Of a stretch of DNA of 64,000 nucleotides, positions 1 to 10,330 are shown one piece after another (within the stretch, counting starts at the first letter, position 1; every line of letters starts with the position of its first letter). The DNA is from Elmis aenea (Eukaryota; Arthropoda; Insecta; Coleoptera; Elmidae): positions 47,932,970 through 47,996,969 of the forward strand of contig OX393579.1 in assembly GCA_947652605.1 (NCBI GenBank), read 5' to 3'. Both the position numbers and the translations under genes were made by a program. Below the pieces are notes generated by a model that worked only from the letters and a program-made list of their open reading frames with translations, had not been told where the DNA came from and made no database searches.

Positions 1-477
1 CATCTTCTTTTAACTCCATAAGGAGCGCCTTGTTTATGACACTGTTAACCTTCTCTAGTTTTTTAATCCCGCTCCTTCTGCAATTAACAATGTAGAATCT
101 TCTCGGCTCAGACACTCAACGGTTATTCGAACGAACCAAATTCACATAATCTTTTCTCCACATAGTATCCACATTTATTCAGTGCCATATTTACATGATT
201 TTTAATTCGTAAAAAGTGTTTGATCATAACCTCCACAGTACTTTTAAATGGAACGTAAAAAGTGTTATTAATTTAGAAGTCATAAATAAAATCATATTTA
301 TACATTTTTAAGGTATTACAATAAAAACAGTAAACATAAATTCAAATTGTTAAAAATAGAAATAATTTCCGTACCAATTTCCAAAAATTAACTTTTAGAG
401 ACATGAGAAAAACAAGCTTAACTTTTTTTTTCTTAAAAATAAACACTATAATTCTCAAGAAGTGGGCAAAACAATTC

Positions 478-636
478 ATATTTCTGAGAAGAAACACTAC
501 TAATGCACCCCACTCACCAGACTTGGCCCCGTCAGACTTCAGTTTGTTTCTGTACATGAAAAAGTTTTACGCTAATAAGAAGTACGCGTCGAATTTATTA
601 GTCATCCATCTGAATTCAAGCCTTAAAGCACCATAA
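478..636 (+). pseudogene. Mariner transposase C-terminal fragment
   Basis: The translation contains NAPHSPDLAPSDFSLF, the canonical mariner catalytic-domain motif (PYSPDLAPSDxxLF), followed by K.FYANKKY. Only this part of the DD34D transposase is left, without visible terminal inverted repeats, so it is an old inactive scrap. Confidence 0.75.
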
Positions 637-1112
637 AAGACTTATCTATGGTACAGCCACGACTTCCAAAATGTTGAGTACCCCTGACTTAAAGCAACGA
701 CGAACTCGCAAGCGAACAACGAGGCAGGTTGGGTAGCTTTACCCCTCTAGAGATACAGTTCTACTAATTACGCTATCTAAGATTCTAACTCGAGCGAAAT
801 TAACTTATTGCAGTCAAGGTTCATGAATTCTTGAAATAAAAAGCCAGTAACGGAGGTACACAACTAGCTTTTATACAAAACAACCAATAAAACAGTTTTC
901 TTGTTAACCTTTTATGTTTGTCGTATAAACGGAATTGTCATTCGTTATTTTTATAATGATCGTCCACAAATAATGATCCAGTATGACAAATAAAGTTAAT
1001 TTTATGTTCTTAAATGTTTTTTAAGACAAGAAATAATTATATTTCATTGATACATTTCCTTATGAAATCTAAATGTGTAAACTTACCAAACTTTAAAAAA
1101 AATGTATTTATT

Positions 1113-1505
1113 ATTTAGTCATAAGTCCCTCTACCGTCATGAGTAGGACTGTTGAGTTGAAATTGTGCTGACTTTTTTCATGTTTTTCTGTCTTGTGCTA
1201 GCTTTTTTATCTCTTCCCATTTGATTTTTCTACCCCTTCCGCTTTTTTAACTTTGTCTTGCCAGGTTTTCTTGCTTCTAAGTCTTTTGTTTTTTCCCTGT
1301 AGCCTTGCTTCATAGGCTTTCTGCGGAACCTTTCTTCTTTCATTCTATAAATGTGACCTAACCATCCTAACTGTCTTCCTTGTATTTTTGTTTTAACTGA
1401 TTTTATTTTTAATTGTTCTCTATATGTTTCATTACGTTTTACTCTTAAATAAATATACCTATAGGTATAAATAAATATAAATATAAGTATTGTATTTATA
1501 TTCAC
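1113..1505 (-). pseudogene. RTE-like non-LTR retrotransposon, 5'-truncated 3' end
   Basis: The minus-strand frame contains GRQLGWLGHIYRMKEERF and a basic tail rich in Lys/Arg, the usual C-terminal 'LxWLGHxxRM' segment of RTE-like reverse transcriptase polyproteins. The 3' untranslated end (gacggtagagggactt near 1125-1140, reversed) is shared with the + strand copy that ends near 57770, so both belong to one family. The copy is truncated upstream and degraded. Confidence 0.7.
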
Positions 1506-1809
1506 CTTAAACTAACGTACCTACTGCGCTGTATTCACAGGGTGTATATTTAAACAAAGTTAGATCAGCTTAGGAGTGTTTTAATGTGCCAACAAAGAAT
1601 CTAAGTTGAAGTGTCTATATTGCACCCAGTTTAATTTTAGGCAAAATTAACAACAATAGAAATATGATATTTGGTACATAATATGTTAATGTAAAAGCCC
1701 AAAACTTGGTAAATCTTAGATTTTGCCTGTAAAACTTACCATTTACCATAGTGAGGTAGAAAAAGTCCTAAATAAGCTTCATTTTCTAAATTTATTTTTA
1801 AAAAAAACT

Positions 1810-1876
1810 TAAACCAACCTTAAACCTGACCCTCTATTACTGACCAAATGAACGAGGGTCAGGTTAAAGGTTAGTT
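1810..1876. repeat. Small hairpin repeat
   Basis: The arms AACCTTAAACCTGACCCTC and GAGGGTCAGGTTAAAGGTT are inverted around a short loop of about 20 bases. It may be a small MITE or chance hairpin; no target duplication was established. Confidence 0.4.
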
Positions 1877-2563
1877 AAAGCATTTTTTTAATGAAAACAA
1901 ACGCAAAAGCCAGAAATGAAAGCGTTTACAGGCTCTTTTCAGACTTATATTACCTCAGTATTGTAAATGCTAAGATTTTCCGGTAAAATCCAAAAACAGT
2001 AACATGTATCTATAATTAAAAAAGTTTTTACTAAAATGTATTAAAGGAATTCAACGGTTAAAACAGAAATCAATTACTATCGAAATAAAACACAACCAAA
2101 AATTGAGTTTTATACTCTCGTAGATTGTTTTTTGTTTTTGAGTATAGGATGGTACATAGTACATTTATATTGTATTTTAGGTTAAGAAAACAGTGGCATG
2201 TCCAATTTAATTAAGTAATGCATTGTTACTTGATAATATAACTAATAATTAATAATGTCATTTGCAACGATGGCGTTCGTATAATGTATCAGAATTTAAC
2301 GATGTAACTTTAAAGTTATCTACGATAAATTAAATTTCATTACAACTCTGCATTTTACTTTTAGGAATACGTGGAACCGTATAATTAATTGTTTGTAGGT
2401 TTTATCCTTAGGATATACTGAGCATAGGTTGGGCAAAATTATAAAAAAAAAACATTGTACCTACCTAAAATCTTTTTGCTTTTATTCCGTTGACAAATGT
2501 GTTCATTTATTACCGGATAATATTTTTATAAGTTACAATATCTACAGCGCCATTAAAAATATT

Positions 2564-2906
2564 AGTAGTAATTTGAATAGAATGACGGGATAGTGGTCCT
2601 TAGGTTTATAAAGAAAACTCTTTACATCAGCTAAATATTTCGGATCTTTATTTGATCCTTCATCAGTAGCTATAAACATAATACACAGTGTCCTTAAAAT
2701 TATAATTTAGGAGTCTAATAAGGTGCTACTCACCGATGAGCGAGCACCTTATTAGACTCCTAAATTATAATTTTAAGGACACTGTGTATTTTGTTTATAG
2801 CTACTGATGATAGATCAAATAAAGATCCGAAATATTTAGCTGATGTAAAGAGTTTTCTTTATAAACCTAAGGACCACTATCCTGTCATTCTATTCAAACT
2901 ACTACA
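2564..2906. repeat. Long hairpin: about 164-bp inverted arms with a 15-bp loop
   Basis: Positions 2564-2727 and 2743-2906 are nearly perfect inverted copies. The inner ends are AAGGTGCT and AGCACCTT; the outer ends are around agtagtaatttgaatag and ctattcaaactacta. Arm differences are few, so the inversion is recent or maintained by conversion. The sequence matches foldback MITEs, but no transposase was found in it. Confidence 0.8.
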
Positions 2907-2919
2907 TGGACGTAATTTT

Positions 2920-3640
2920 TGGTTAATTAGTAGTAATATTCGCAGAAGTAAAGTGCCCTTATTTCAACAGATACAAAAAAAAATCCGGACAAAAAGTTGT
3001 TAAGAATTACAAAATAATACCAATTACAAAATGTTATGGTAAATTTCCAGTTTTTATATTTTAGTAATTTTAACATTCACAAAGTATATCTACCTATGCA
3101 ATAAATGGAAAAGTTTTTTAATTTTGATTTCTCAAAAGATTTTACTTTTGATAAAACTACGATGAAAAAACTTTAGAGTAACACTAGATTTTAGCGATTG
3201 AGCAAAATTCACAAGAATAAAGTGCCTTTATTTTAAGAGTTACAAAAAAAATAATTATAGAAAGTTGTTTATAATCTAAAAATCTGTCCTAATATAAAAG
3301 TTTCCAATTTTTATTTTTTTAGTGAACCTTTGAATATTAAAATTACTTTAAATTTCACATTAAGACATATTTTTTATTATTAGATAACTTTTTCATATAA
3401 AATTTATTTGTAACTTTTAAAGTAAGGGCATTTTACTTCTGCAAAAATTTCGAAAATCGTTAATATCTAGCGTCCTATGGATTTTTATTGAACGTTTTTT
3501 ATTTTAAAAATAGTTTCAGAACACGCACCAACTTTACTTTTATCAGGAATAATTTTTTTTTGAGAAATCGATGATAAAAAACGTTTCCAATTGTTGCACA
3601 CTTTTTAAAAGACTCTGTATAAATATAATTACCTTAATTT
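2920..3640. repeat. Dispersed repeat family U, copy 1
   Basis: The stretch contains several variants of 'ttagcga...ttcgcaagagtaaagtgccctta' in both orientations (near 2940, 3190 and, reversed, 3420-3480). The same modules, in the same arrangement and with the phrase acgcaccaactttt, occur at 28018-28620. This indicates an interspersed non-coding element with internal inverted symmetry. No open frame was found. Confidence 0.55.
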
Positions 3641-4312
3641 TTTTTAACAGTACCATTTCCCATTACGTCCAATTAAAAAAATTTAAATTTTGCCTCTAGC
3701 TAGAAAAGAAATACAGTTATAGGACTCAGTAGTTTTGTCTCAAACTTTATTCCCAAAATTTATTATAATTAATAAGCACCTTGTGTTTAAATAAAGTTAT
3801 GGTTATTTAGAATGTTGTAATTTGCTTACAAACTTGCCGACTTATTTTACAAATAGATTTGTACATGTGAAATTGCAGCTATGTACAACAGAATATTATT
3901 CGATTATTGTAATCCTGTTTTTGTAACCATTAATAATTTTATTATTTCAGTATAAAAATTAAGTCTAACAATATTCATTAGAGACAAAACTTAACAGACA
4001 GAAATTAATCAAACTAAGTGCAAAATTTACAGTCTCTGTTCAGCCGATTGAATAATTTGATAATTAAAATCATTGGAATGAACAATCGGATTATTGGAAT
4101 CATTCGCATTGTGATTATTTGATTATTCCCTTTTACTTGTTTTACTGTTTTAGAGTAACATTTTAACACTAAGCCTCTATTTCTGGCAAAAGAGCAATTT
4201 AGTGCAAAATAAAGAAAAAATTATACGCAACAACAGTGTTTTTATTTAGTTTAAAGAAACAGAAACAGTGATTTTTTAAATAAACTTGCACATACACCTC
4301 TATACAGGGTGC
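3641..4312. other. Intron stretch, nothing recognised
   Basis: Very AT-rich sequence with short local repeats of gattatt/attgga near 4040-4130. No gene or clear element was seen. Confidence 0.5.
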
Positions 4313-5039
4313 ACCACGACCCTGAGATTCTTCGATAGCTCCTTTATTAATAAAAATATCAAAAAATGTTTAATACAAATATTGTGCGAACCTATTTTCT
4401 ACATAACCTAAAATTATTTTTAAATATACAGAGTGTTTCGTTTGACCGGCACATATAAAAATTTAATTTTTTTAAATAGAACACCCTGTATATTTTTACA
4501 TTTTTGGATTTCTCTTAAACTTTAAAAAATGTATAAGGTTATATGGGTCTTAAGTCAACCGATTTCGTAAAATTTACATTTTTGTGAAAATTTTGAGCGA
4601 TACAGCACTTTCAATTTTTTTTAACATTAAAGTTATTTAAAAAAGCGGTAAAATTTCGTTTAAAACTTAGATTGACAATAGATTAATTAACACTTTGCGC
4701 TAGCTACATTTTAAAAATATTATACAGGGTGTTTTTTACGCTTGGTCAAACTTGTGAAACTTTAAACATCGATAAGTCATTTTTCTTAAATGTAACACCC
4801 TGTATATTTTTACATTTTCTTGTAGAGAATTTAATTGTCTTTCGAAATTATTAAGCATGTCCTATACCTAAAGTTAATATTTTTCCAGCTATCTCAATTT
4901 TTATTAGTATTACTAAGGCAATTAAAATATTTTAAAGAGGGCCATGGACTTAAGTTGTAATTTTTCAAAGAATTTTTAAACAAAAGAATAAAAAGAGCTG
5001 CAACTTTAATTTTAGGCTAAAAATGTACCCCATTTTACC

Positions 5040-5700
5040 GAAATTTATCGTATAAATTGTTCAAGATTATGTCCTTGTTCTACGCACAGCCGTAGACCTT
5101 GTCTGAAAGACTCTAGCTCCCTTTATAACATTTCGGGGGTTATACCCAGTGGTGAGCTGTAGGGGGCTCGCGGGGGCTCGTGCGAGCCCTTTGTTAAATT
5201 ATTCCTTAATTTGCGAGCCCCTTGTTCTTCTTGTTAACCATTTTCTCAAGAAAAAATATATCTTAAAATCACCGTCATTACATACATTTGTAAAGCGACG
5301 AAGTCATGCCTATCAAGCAATGACGATTAAATTTAGAATAACCCGTCGCACAATAGAATTTTTTGAATTATGTACAATCACTCAATTATTCACGTTTGAA
5401 TTTAAAATGCCATTTTTTTCCAACATATAATTAACATTATTTTTTTGTTTTTATTTAACTATGAGCGAGCCCTTTGTTAAAAATTTCATAGCTCACCACT
5501 GGTTATACCATCAAAAGCAACACGAATCCTGTTCTGCACATCTTCAGCAGTTGTTGGGGGGGTCTTGATACACCTGTTTTATGGGTCCCCACAAAAATAA
5601 ATCTATAGGGGTAAGATCAGATGACCTAGGTGGCCAGGAGATTGGTCTACCTCGCCCTATCCATCTATTAGGATATTCTGTGTTCGGCAACTGCATTACT
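5040..5700 (-). pseudogene. Tc1/mariner-class (DUF4817-type) transposase C-terminal remnant, split by a hAT MITE
   Basis: Reading the minus strand from 5700 down gives WPPRSSDLTPIDLFLWG then P.KQVYQDPP, the last catalytic segment of insect DUF4817-type transposases (WPARSPDLTPxDFxLWGxxK). Across a 355-bp insertion (5147-5501) the frame resumes at 'GITPEML' and ends 'LRLCVEQ..HN.EQFI' near 5040, the usual family C terminus. Both parts carry stops or indels. An inverted second copy of the terminal part (TPEMLSRVLESLRPHLRLC) lies on the + strand at 5726-5826, because the foldback centre duplicates it. Function would have been DNA cut-and-paste; this copy is dead. Confidence 0.7.
5147..5501. mobile_element. 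hAT-type MITE with perfect 8-bp target duplication
   Basis: The ends CAGTGGTGAGCT and AGCTCACCACTG are inverted. The flanking octamer GTTATACC occurs at 5139-5146 and 5502-5509. Start with CAG, end with CTG and an 8-bp duplication are hAT hallmarks. The interior has repeated gcgagccc(c)tttgtt modules near both ends and no transposase. Confidence 0.88.
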
Positions 5701-6320
5701 TGCTGTGTTGCTTTTAATGGTATAACCCCCGAAATGTTATCAAGAGTGCTAGAGTCTTTGAGACCACATCTACGGCTGTGCGTAGAACATGAACAAGGAT
5801 ATAATTTTAAACAATTTATACGATAAATTTCGGGGAAAAGAGGTACATTATTGGACTAAAATTAAAGTTGGAGCTCTTTTTATTCTTTTGTTTAAAAATT
5901 CTTTGAAAAATTACGGTTTATGTCCATGGCCGACTTTAAAATATTTTAATTGCCTTAGTAATACTAATAAAAATCGAGATAGCTCGAAAAATATTAACTT
6001 TAGGTATAGGACCTGCTTAATAATTTCGAAAGACAATTAAATTCTCTACAAGAAAATGTAAAAATATACAGGGTGTTGCATTTAAGAAAAATGACTTATC
6101 GATGTTTAAAGTTTTACTAGTTTGACCAAGCGTAAAAAACACCCTGTATAATATTTTTAAAATGTAGCTAGCGCAAAGTGTTAATTAATCTACTGTCAAT
6201 CTAAGTTTTAAACGAAATTTTACCGCTTTTTTAAATAACTTTAATGTTAAAAAAAATTGAAAGTGCTGTATCGCTCAAAATTTTCACAAAAATGTAAATT
6301 TTACGAAAACGGTTGACTTA

Positions 6321-7276
6321 ATAATAATAATAATCTTTATTTGTTCTGAATATCCCAAGAAAGGTGTAGAACTTGTCACAATAATAATTTACGTACATTA
6401 CAAATAACATACATAGTTAATAAAAAAGAAAAAACACAGAAAAATGATATTTAAATATAACATTTTACAAAGTCAGCATCATTTAAATATTCGCTTACTC
6501 CATAGTAAGCTTTAGCAATCAGAACTTTTCTTAATTTCTTCTTCAATTCGCGGGTGGGAAGATTTATTATACTCTCAGGTGATGTGTTAAATTTATTATA
6601 TATAGCAATAATTGTGGAGGCTACGTTTTTTTGAAGATAGGTATATTTGAAACAATCGGGTTTTAGGTTTTTTTTATGTCGCGTATTGGCTGCATGATTT
6701 CTTATATTCTCTTCGAACAGATCTACATTATTTTTTACGAACATGATGGCTTCGAGGATAAATAGACCGTAAAAGGTTAATATTTCGTTGTCACGAAAAG
6801 TTTCTTTGCAGTGATCTCGGTAGTTCAGGCCAAATATATTTCTTATACATCGCTTTTGTATAATGAAGAGGCGTTCTGAGTCACTAGCGTTACCCCAAAA
6901 AATTACAGCATAGCGTAACCTAGATTCGACATATGCATGATATGCAGTTTTGGCCGCGTTTGCATTGACCAATTTTTTTAGGTTTTTTAGTGCAAAAGGG
7001 TACCGTGACAGGCTTTGTGACAGGCGTTCGATATGGTATGACCAGTCCAGTCTAGAGTCAATACATAAACCAAGAAAAGATATTTTATTAACAACATTTA
7101 TACTTGTGGAATTATTTTGAAATTTTAAGTCGGAGGTTATTTTACTTTGTGAAAATTTTATAACTTGCGTTTTATTGACGTTTAAGGTTAGATTATTTAA
7201 CGTAAACCAATGTTGGAGTTGGCCTAAACAGTCAAAGAGTTTTTGTTCAGAGTTTTTGGAATCTGAGTCACTAATA
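6321..7276 (-). mobile_element. CR1/jockey-superfamily non-LTR insertion, 5'-truncated, (ATT)n tail
   Basis: The insertion boundaries come from comparing the two arms of P1: the uninterrupted arm reads gacttaagacccat at the equivalent site. The 3' end on the minus strand finishes in an ATT microsatellite (ttaataataataataat at 6318-6334 on the + strand), a typical CR1/jockey-like tail. Another 3' fragment of this family lies at 49140-49256. Confidence 0.8.
6451..7275 (-). CDS. Partial reverse transcriptase C-terminal region of the CR1/jockey-like element
   Basis: The open frame runs uninterrupted for about 275 codons to a stop. It contains LTLNVNKTQVIKFS, then ISFLGLCIDSRLDW and ANAAKTAYHAYVESRLRY followed by 'FWGNASDSERLFIIQKRCIR', the end of the palm and the thumb/C-terminal region of non-LTR reverse transcriptases. 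The YADD catalytic loop and endonuclease are absent because the copy is 5'-truncated. The first Met in the frame lies in flanking DNA, so no start codon is claimed. An open frame of this length in a truncated copy suggests a fairly recent insertion. Confidence 0.82.
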   Translation of the reverse strand: MSDSDSKNSEQKLFDCLGQLQHWFTLNNLTLNVNKTQVIKFSQSKITSDLKFQNNSTSINVVNKISFLGLCIDSRLDWSYHIERLSQSLSRYPFALKNLKKLVNANAAKTAYHAYVESRLRYAVIFWGNASDSERLFIIQKRCIRNIFGLNYRDHCKETFRDNEILTFYGLFILEAIMFVKNNVDLFEENIRNHAANTRHKKNLKPDCFKYTYLQKNVASTIIAIYNKFNTSPESIINLPTRELKKKLRKVLIAKAYYGVSEYLNDADFVKCYI

Positions 7277-7940
7277 AGACCCATATAACCTAATATATTT
7301 TTTAAAGTAAATTTTAAGGAGAATCCAAAAATGTAAAAATATACAGGGTGTTCTATTTAAAAAAATTAAATTTTTATATGTGCCGGTCAAACGAAACACT
7401 CTGTATATTTGAAAATAATTTTAGGTTATGTAGAAAATAGGTTCGCACAATATTTGTATTAAACATTTTTTGATATTTTCATTAATAAAGGAGCTATCGA
7501 AGAATCTCAGGGTCGTGGTGCACCCTGTAGTTTAATTTAATTAAATCAAACTTTTGTCAAACTGTGGATGACATCTTTGCTGGACAAAACTGTGATTTAA
7601 CTAAACCCATTACGTGCAATGCTGTGCATTAAAAGAGTTTGAAGCGGCCTAGTTACCACGCTAAACTGCTTAACAAGTCACTTCCGGTTGGATATAAATT
7701 GGCGGAGGCTCCAGTTCCTTGTTTACGCAACCCCAAATCTGCTTGACATTTTTAAGATACACACAGCGTCATTAACTTGAAACCACTGAGTTCAACTGAA
7801 CGTACATACGTTTGACCAACTTAATCTCTGGGCTTAAAAACATGATTTATATAAAATGAATGAAGCTAAACGATCATTTTATTAATTACAATATTTACTA
7901 GACAAATGTTTACTCGTTAATAATTCTGTTTTCCTTTCAG

Positions 7941-8049
7941 TTTCAGATTTTACTCAACAACTAGGACAGCTCTACGAACAACATGCAGAGGAATTGCAAT
8001 TACTTGTATCAAACTTCCGGAAGAAAAACGGTGAACTCAGGAAAGAACG
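7941..8049 (+). CDS. Host gene internal exon 1: start of an F-BAR-type helical domain
   Basis: This is an internal coding exon that begins the recognisable part of the host gene. A pyrimidine-rich tract ends in cag at 7940 and the exon ends in a strong donor (ACG|gtaagt). The open frame reads SDFTQQLGQLYEQHAEEL and continues to LRKER, a charged amphipathic helix with no stop. The last two bases (CG) are completed to an Arg codon by the first base of the next exon, which supports the join. A second in-frame AG lies six bases downstream (7946), so a two-codon alternative acceptor is possible. The helix resembles the first long helix of F-BAR (FCH) domains, which bind and bend membranes as dimers. 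The assignment comes from reading the translation only, and the exon carrying the start codon was not found upstream. Confidence 0.72.
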
Positions 8050-8589
8050 GTAAGTGTTGATTAATAGATAAAAGAACACGTTTAAGAACGCGTAAGTGAC
8101 TTGGCCAGTTTCAATTTACGAACTAATGATTTATGAAAGAATCTTCTGTATCTTTTCTGGTATTAAAAAATCAAAATGAATTATCGAGAATTCTTGAGAA
8201 TTCCCGAGATATTGCAAAATATTGTAAAGTTATTTAACTTTAATTTTAATACTATTTTACGGTTTCTATAAAAATTTGATCCGTGTAAACCAACATGGAA
8301 TGTAAATAATTAAAATGCAGTAATTTGTATGCACGTCTTCTGTCCCGAAATATAATACTGATTTTTTTGTGACTCTATTAGTGAAGTCATATGCAAATGA
8401 CTTACAGCATTTCTAAGCTTGATACTTCAGCTACATTCCGTAAAAGTTTCATGGTGTTACAATATTCCCATTGATAATTATGATACCTGAAATAACAGAA
8501 CAAGTTTGGCCGGCGTTGCAAAAACACGATGGAACAAAATGCCAACAATAAATTTGGTTTTAAATTGTACAGAACAGTTCCCAAAACAT

Positions 8590-8735
8590 ACGAAAAGATT
8601 AAAATGGTTTATGGAAGTGAGGCTAAGGAACGTGCTGTGGTTTTCCAGTGATTTGCTAAATTTTTCGACTGAAGAGAAGACTTGGAAGACAACCAACACC
8701 CGGGTCAGCCAAAACAAATTGCTTAGTAAAGAGTA
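8590..8735 (+). pseudogene. Mariner transposase N-terminal (helix-turn-helix) fragment
   Basis: With frameshifts allowed, the + strand reads KMVYGSEAKERAVVFQ, then FAKF and DLEDNQHPGQPKQIA, matching the mariner DNA-binding region (YG..A.....QWF.RF..G...L.D....GRP). Stops and frame changes interrupt it. Confidence 0.65.
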
Positions 8736-8788
8736 TCAAAGGGTATACGAAGTGTATATATAATGTTTCGTTTTGTATTTTAGCGGTT

Positions 8789-9329
8789 ACTATTATTTTT
8801 AATTTGGTCTTCGGACTTTGCCCGCGTAATATATTCATTTGCTCGACGTTTCGACCAGCTCTCCCTGGCCATTACCAAGAGCTTTGATAAAAAAATATAT
8901 AACAGCTGGTCAACACTGGCTTTCATGCTGCTGGCAGTCTCTGACCATTATTGATATTGTTTACCCTCTTTTCAATTTCAATCGCCTCTAGGATGATCCT
9001 TGACAAGAAATCTTCTACATTGGTCAGAACTTTGGCCTCATCAACAAACGGGATGATAGTCAGAGATTGCCAGCAGCATGGAAGCCGGTGTTGACCAGCT
9101 GTTATAGAGAGAGGCAGGTACGTCCACGCAGTCAAGTGAGAGACAGTGCAAATTTAGTCAGCATTGACTAACAGAAAGTGACACTAATTTCTGTCAGTGA
9201 CAATATATTTACATTTCATGCAAAGAGTTAATCATTTTTTCATCTTGATAATGGCTAAGAAGAGCTGGTCGAAACGTCGAGCATATGAATATATTACACG
9301 GGCAAACTCGGAAGACCAAATTAATAGTA
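8789..9329. mobile_element. Penelope-like unit with inverted terminal segments
   Basis: About 75 bp at each end are inverted copies (aatttggtcttcggactttg and its partner, then cgtaatatattcat and gctcgacgtttcgaccagct). The motif CGAAACGTCGAGC preceded by a GATAATGGC-like stretch is typical of terminal repeats of Penelope-like retroelements. No reverse transcriptase remains. Confidence 0.5.
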
Positions 9330-10010
9330 TCATAGCGTCCTCCGACGGCCTCCGGTTCCCCGTTGTCATCCTCTCCTATCGTTCCAGTCTCCTGGTTAAA
9401 GGTTTTTTCCCGATATGGCTCATTCAATTCCTTGATTCCAGGTGGATTTAGGTCGGCTTCGTTTCCGTCTCTCTTGAGGTGTCCACTGCATTACTTCCTT
9501 TGGTATTCTCTCGTCCACCATTCGTTTTACATGGCCATACCAGCTCAGTTGTTTCTCTTGTATTTCTTATACAACTTTTTTTTCAGTTTTCATTTTTTCT
9601 TTTATTCTTTTGTTTCTAGTTTTATCTAAACAAGAGATTCTGGCAGACCGTCGCTAAAAAACCATTTCGGTTGTTAAAAACTTTTTTCCTGATTGTCATT
9701 CAACTGCCACACCTCTGAGCCATATAGCATTATGCTTTAAGTGTGGTATTGTATAATTGTCTTTTCCTGTTTTTTGATACTTCTTTGGACCAGAGAATTG
9801 AAATTAGTGCCCCAATGACTTTTTACCCTTACTTAATCTTTCTTCTGTCTCCCTTCCACATCTTCCGTTACTTGTTATTTTTACCCCTCGATAAATGTAT
9901 TCGTCACAGATATCCATCTTCATCTTGTTATTTAGTTCCAGATCTTCTGTTTCACCTATGTATTTGGTCTTATTTGTGTTCAATTCAAGTCTCTATTTCT
10001 CCTACACCTT
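9330..10010 (-). pseudogene. RTE-like non-LTR retrotransposon 3' part
   Basis: Minus-strand frames give 'NTNKTKYIG', then DICDEYIYRGVKITSNG and further on VDERIPKEVMQWTPQERRKR with 'RPKSTWNQGIKEL' (across stops). This is the YLG and C-terminal 'RMxDxRxPKKxMxWxPxxRRKRGRP' region of RTE/CR1-type reverse transcriptase polyproteins. Frameshifts and stops are frequent. It sits inside the mariner element above. Confidence 0.7.
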
Positions 10011-10074
10011 TGATACTTGTGCAGCATTTAGTGGCAAGGATTCATCAGGTTCGTCTTTAGCACCACGAGCAAAG

Positions 10075-10330
10075 GAGCTGATCGCTACTGCACGATAACG
10101 CACCGTCACACAAGTGCGAACTCATTGGAGTTTTTTATTTTTTTTCATTGTAGTTCTCGATCAACCGCTGTATTCCCCAAATTTGATTCCCAGCGACTGA
10201 TGGATATTCCCCAAAATAAAATTAAAATTGAAAGGAAACCGTTTTCGTACGATTGTGGATGTAAAAGGTCTTTGACCGAGATTTTGGAAGCGATTTCGGA
10301 AGAGAAATCCCAAAAACTTTTATGACTGCT
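10075..10330 (+). pseudogene. Mariner transposase C-terminal fragment
   Basis: The frame starting near 10160 reads YSPNLIPSD then, past a TGA, WIFPKIKLKLKGNRF and TIVDVK, matching mariner 'YSPDLAPCDFxLFPKLKxxLKGRRF'. Upstream HNAPSHKCELIG-like sequence carries the second catalytic Asp region. It is the partner of the N-terminal fragment at 8590-8735. Confidence 0.72.

Larger units (their letters stand above)
4313..7529. mobile_element. Foldback element P1 with about 830-bp inverted arms and TACAGGGTG ends
   Basis: The left end tacagggtgcaccacgaccc and right end gggtcgtggtgcaccctgta are inverted. The similarity continues inward to 5146 on the left and back from 7529 to about 5704 on the right, once a 1-kb insertion at 6321-7276 is removed. 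Internal copies of the end motif (tacagggtgtttttta / acaccctgtata) sit at about 4490, 4724, 4795, 6066, 6140 and 7343. The centre holds a transposase remnant of the Tc1/mariner class, so this is a foldback derivative of a once-coding element. A second, solo-arm copy (P2) lies at 22735-23148 and continues at 25592-25809. Confidence 0.85.

Noticed and set aside
5149..5430. 93-codon frame in P1
   Set aside because: It lies inside the hAT MITE, which has no coding relatives.
10125..10325. 66-codon + strand frame as an independent gene
   Set aside because: A different frame of the same bases gives the mariner motif YSPNLIPSD...WIFPKIK, so this frame is a shadow.
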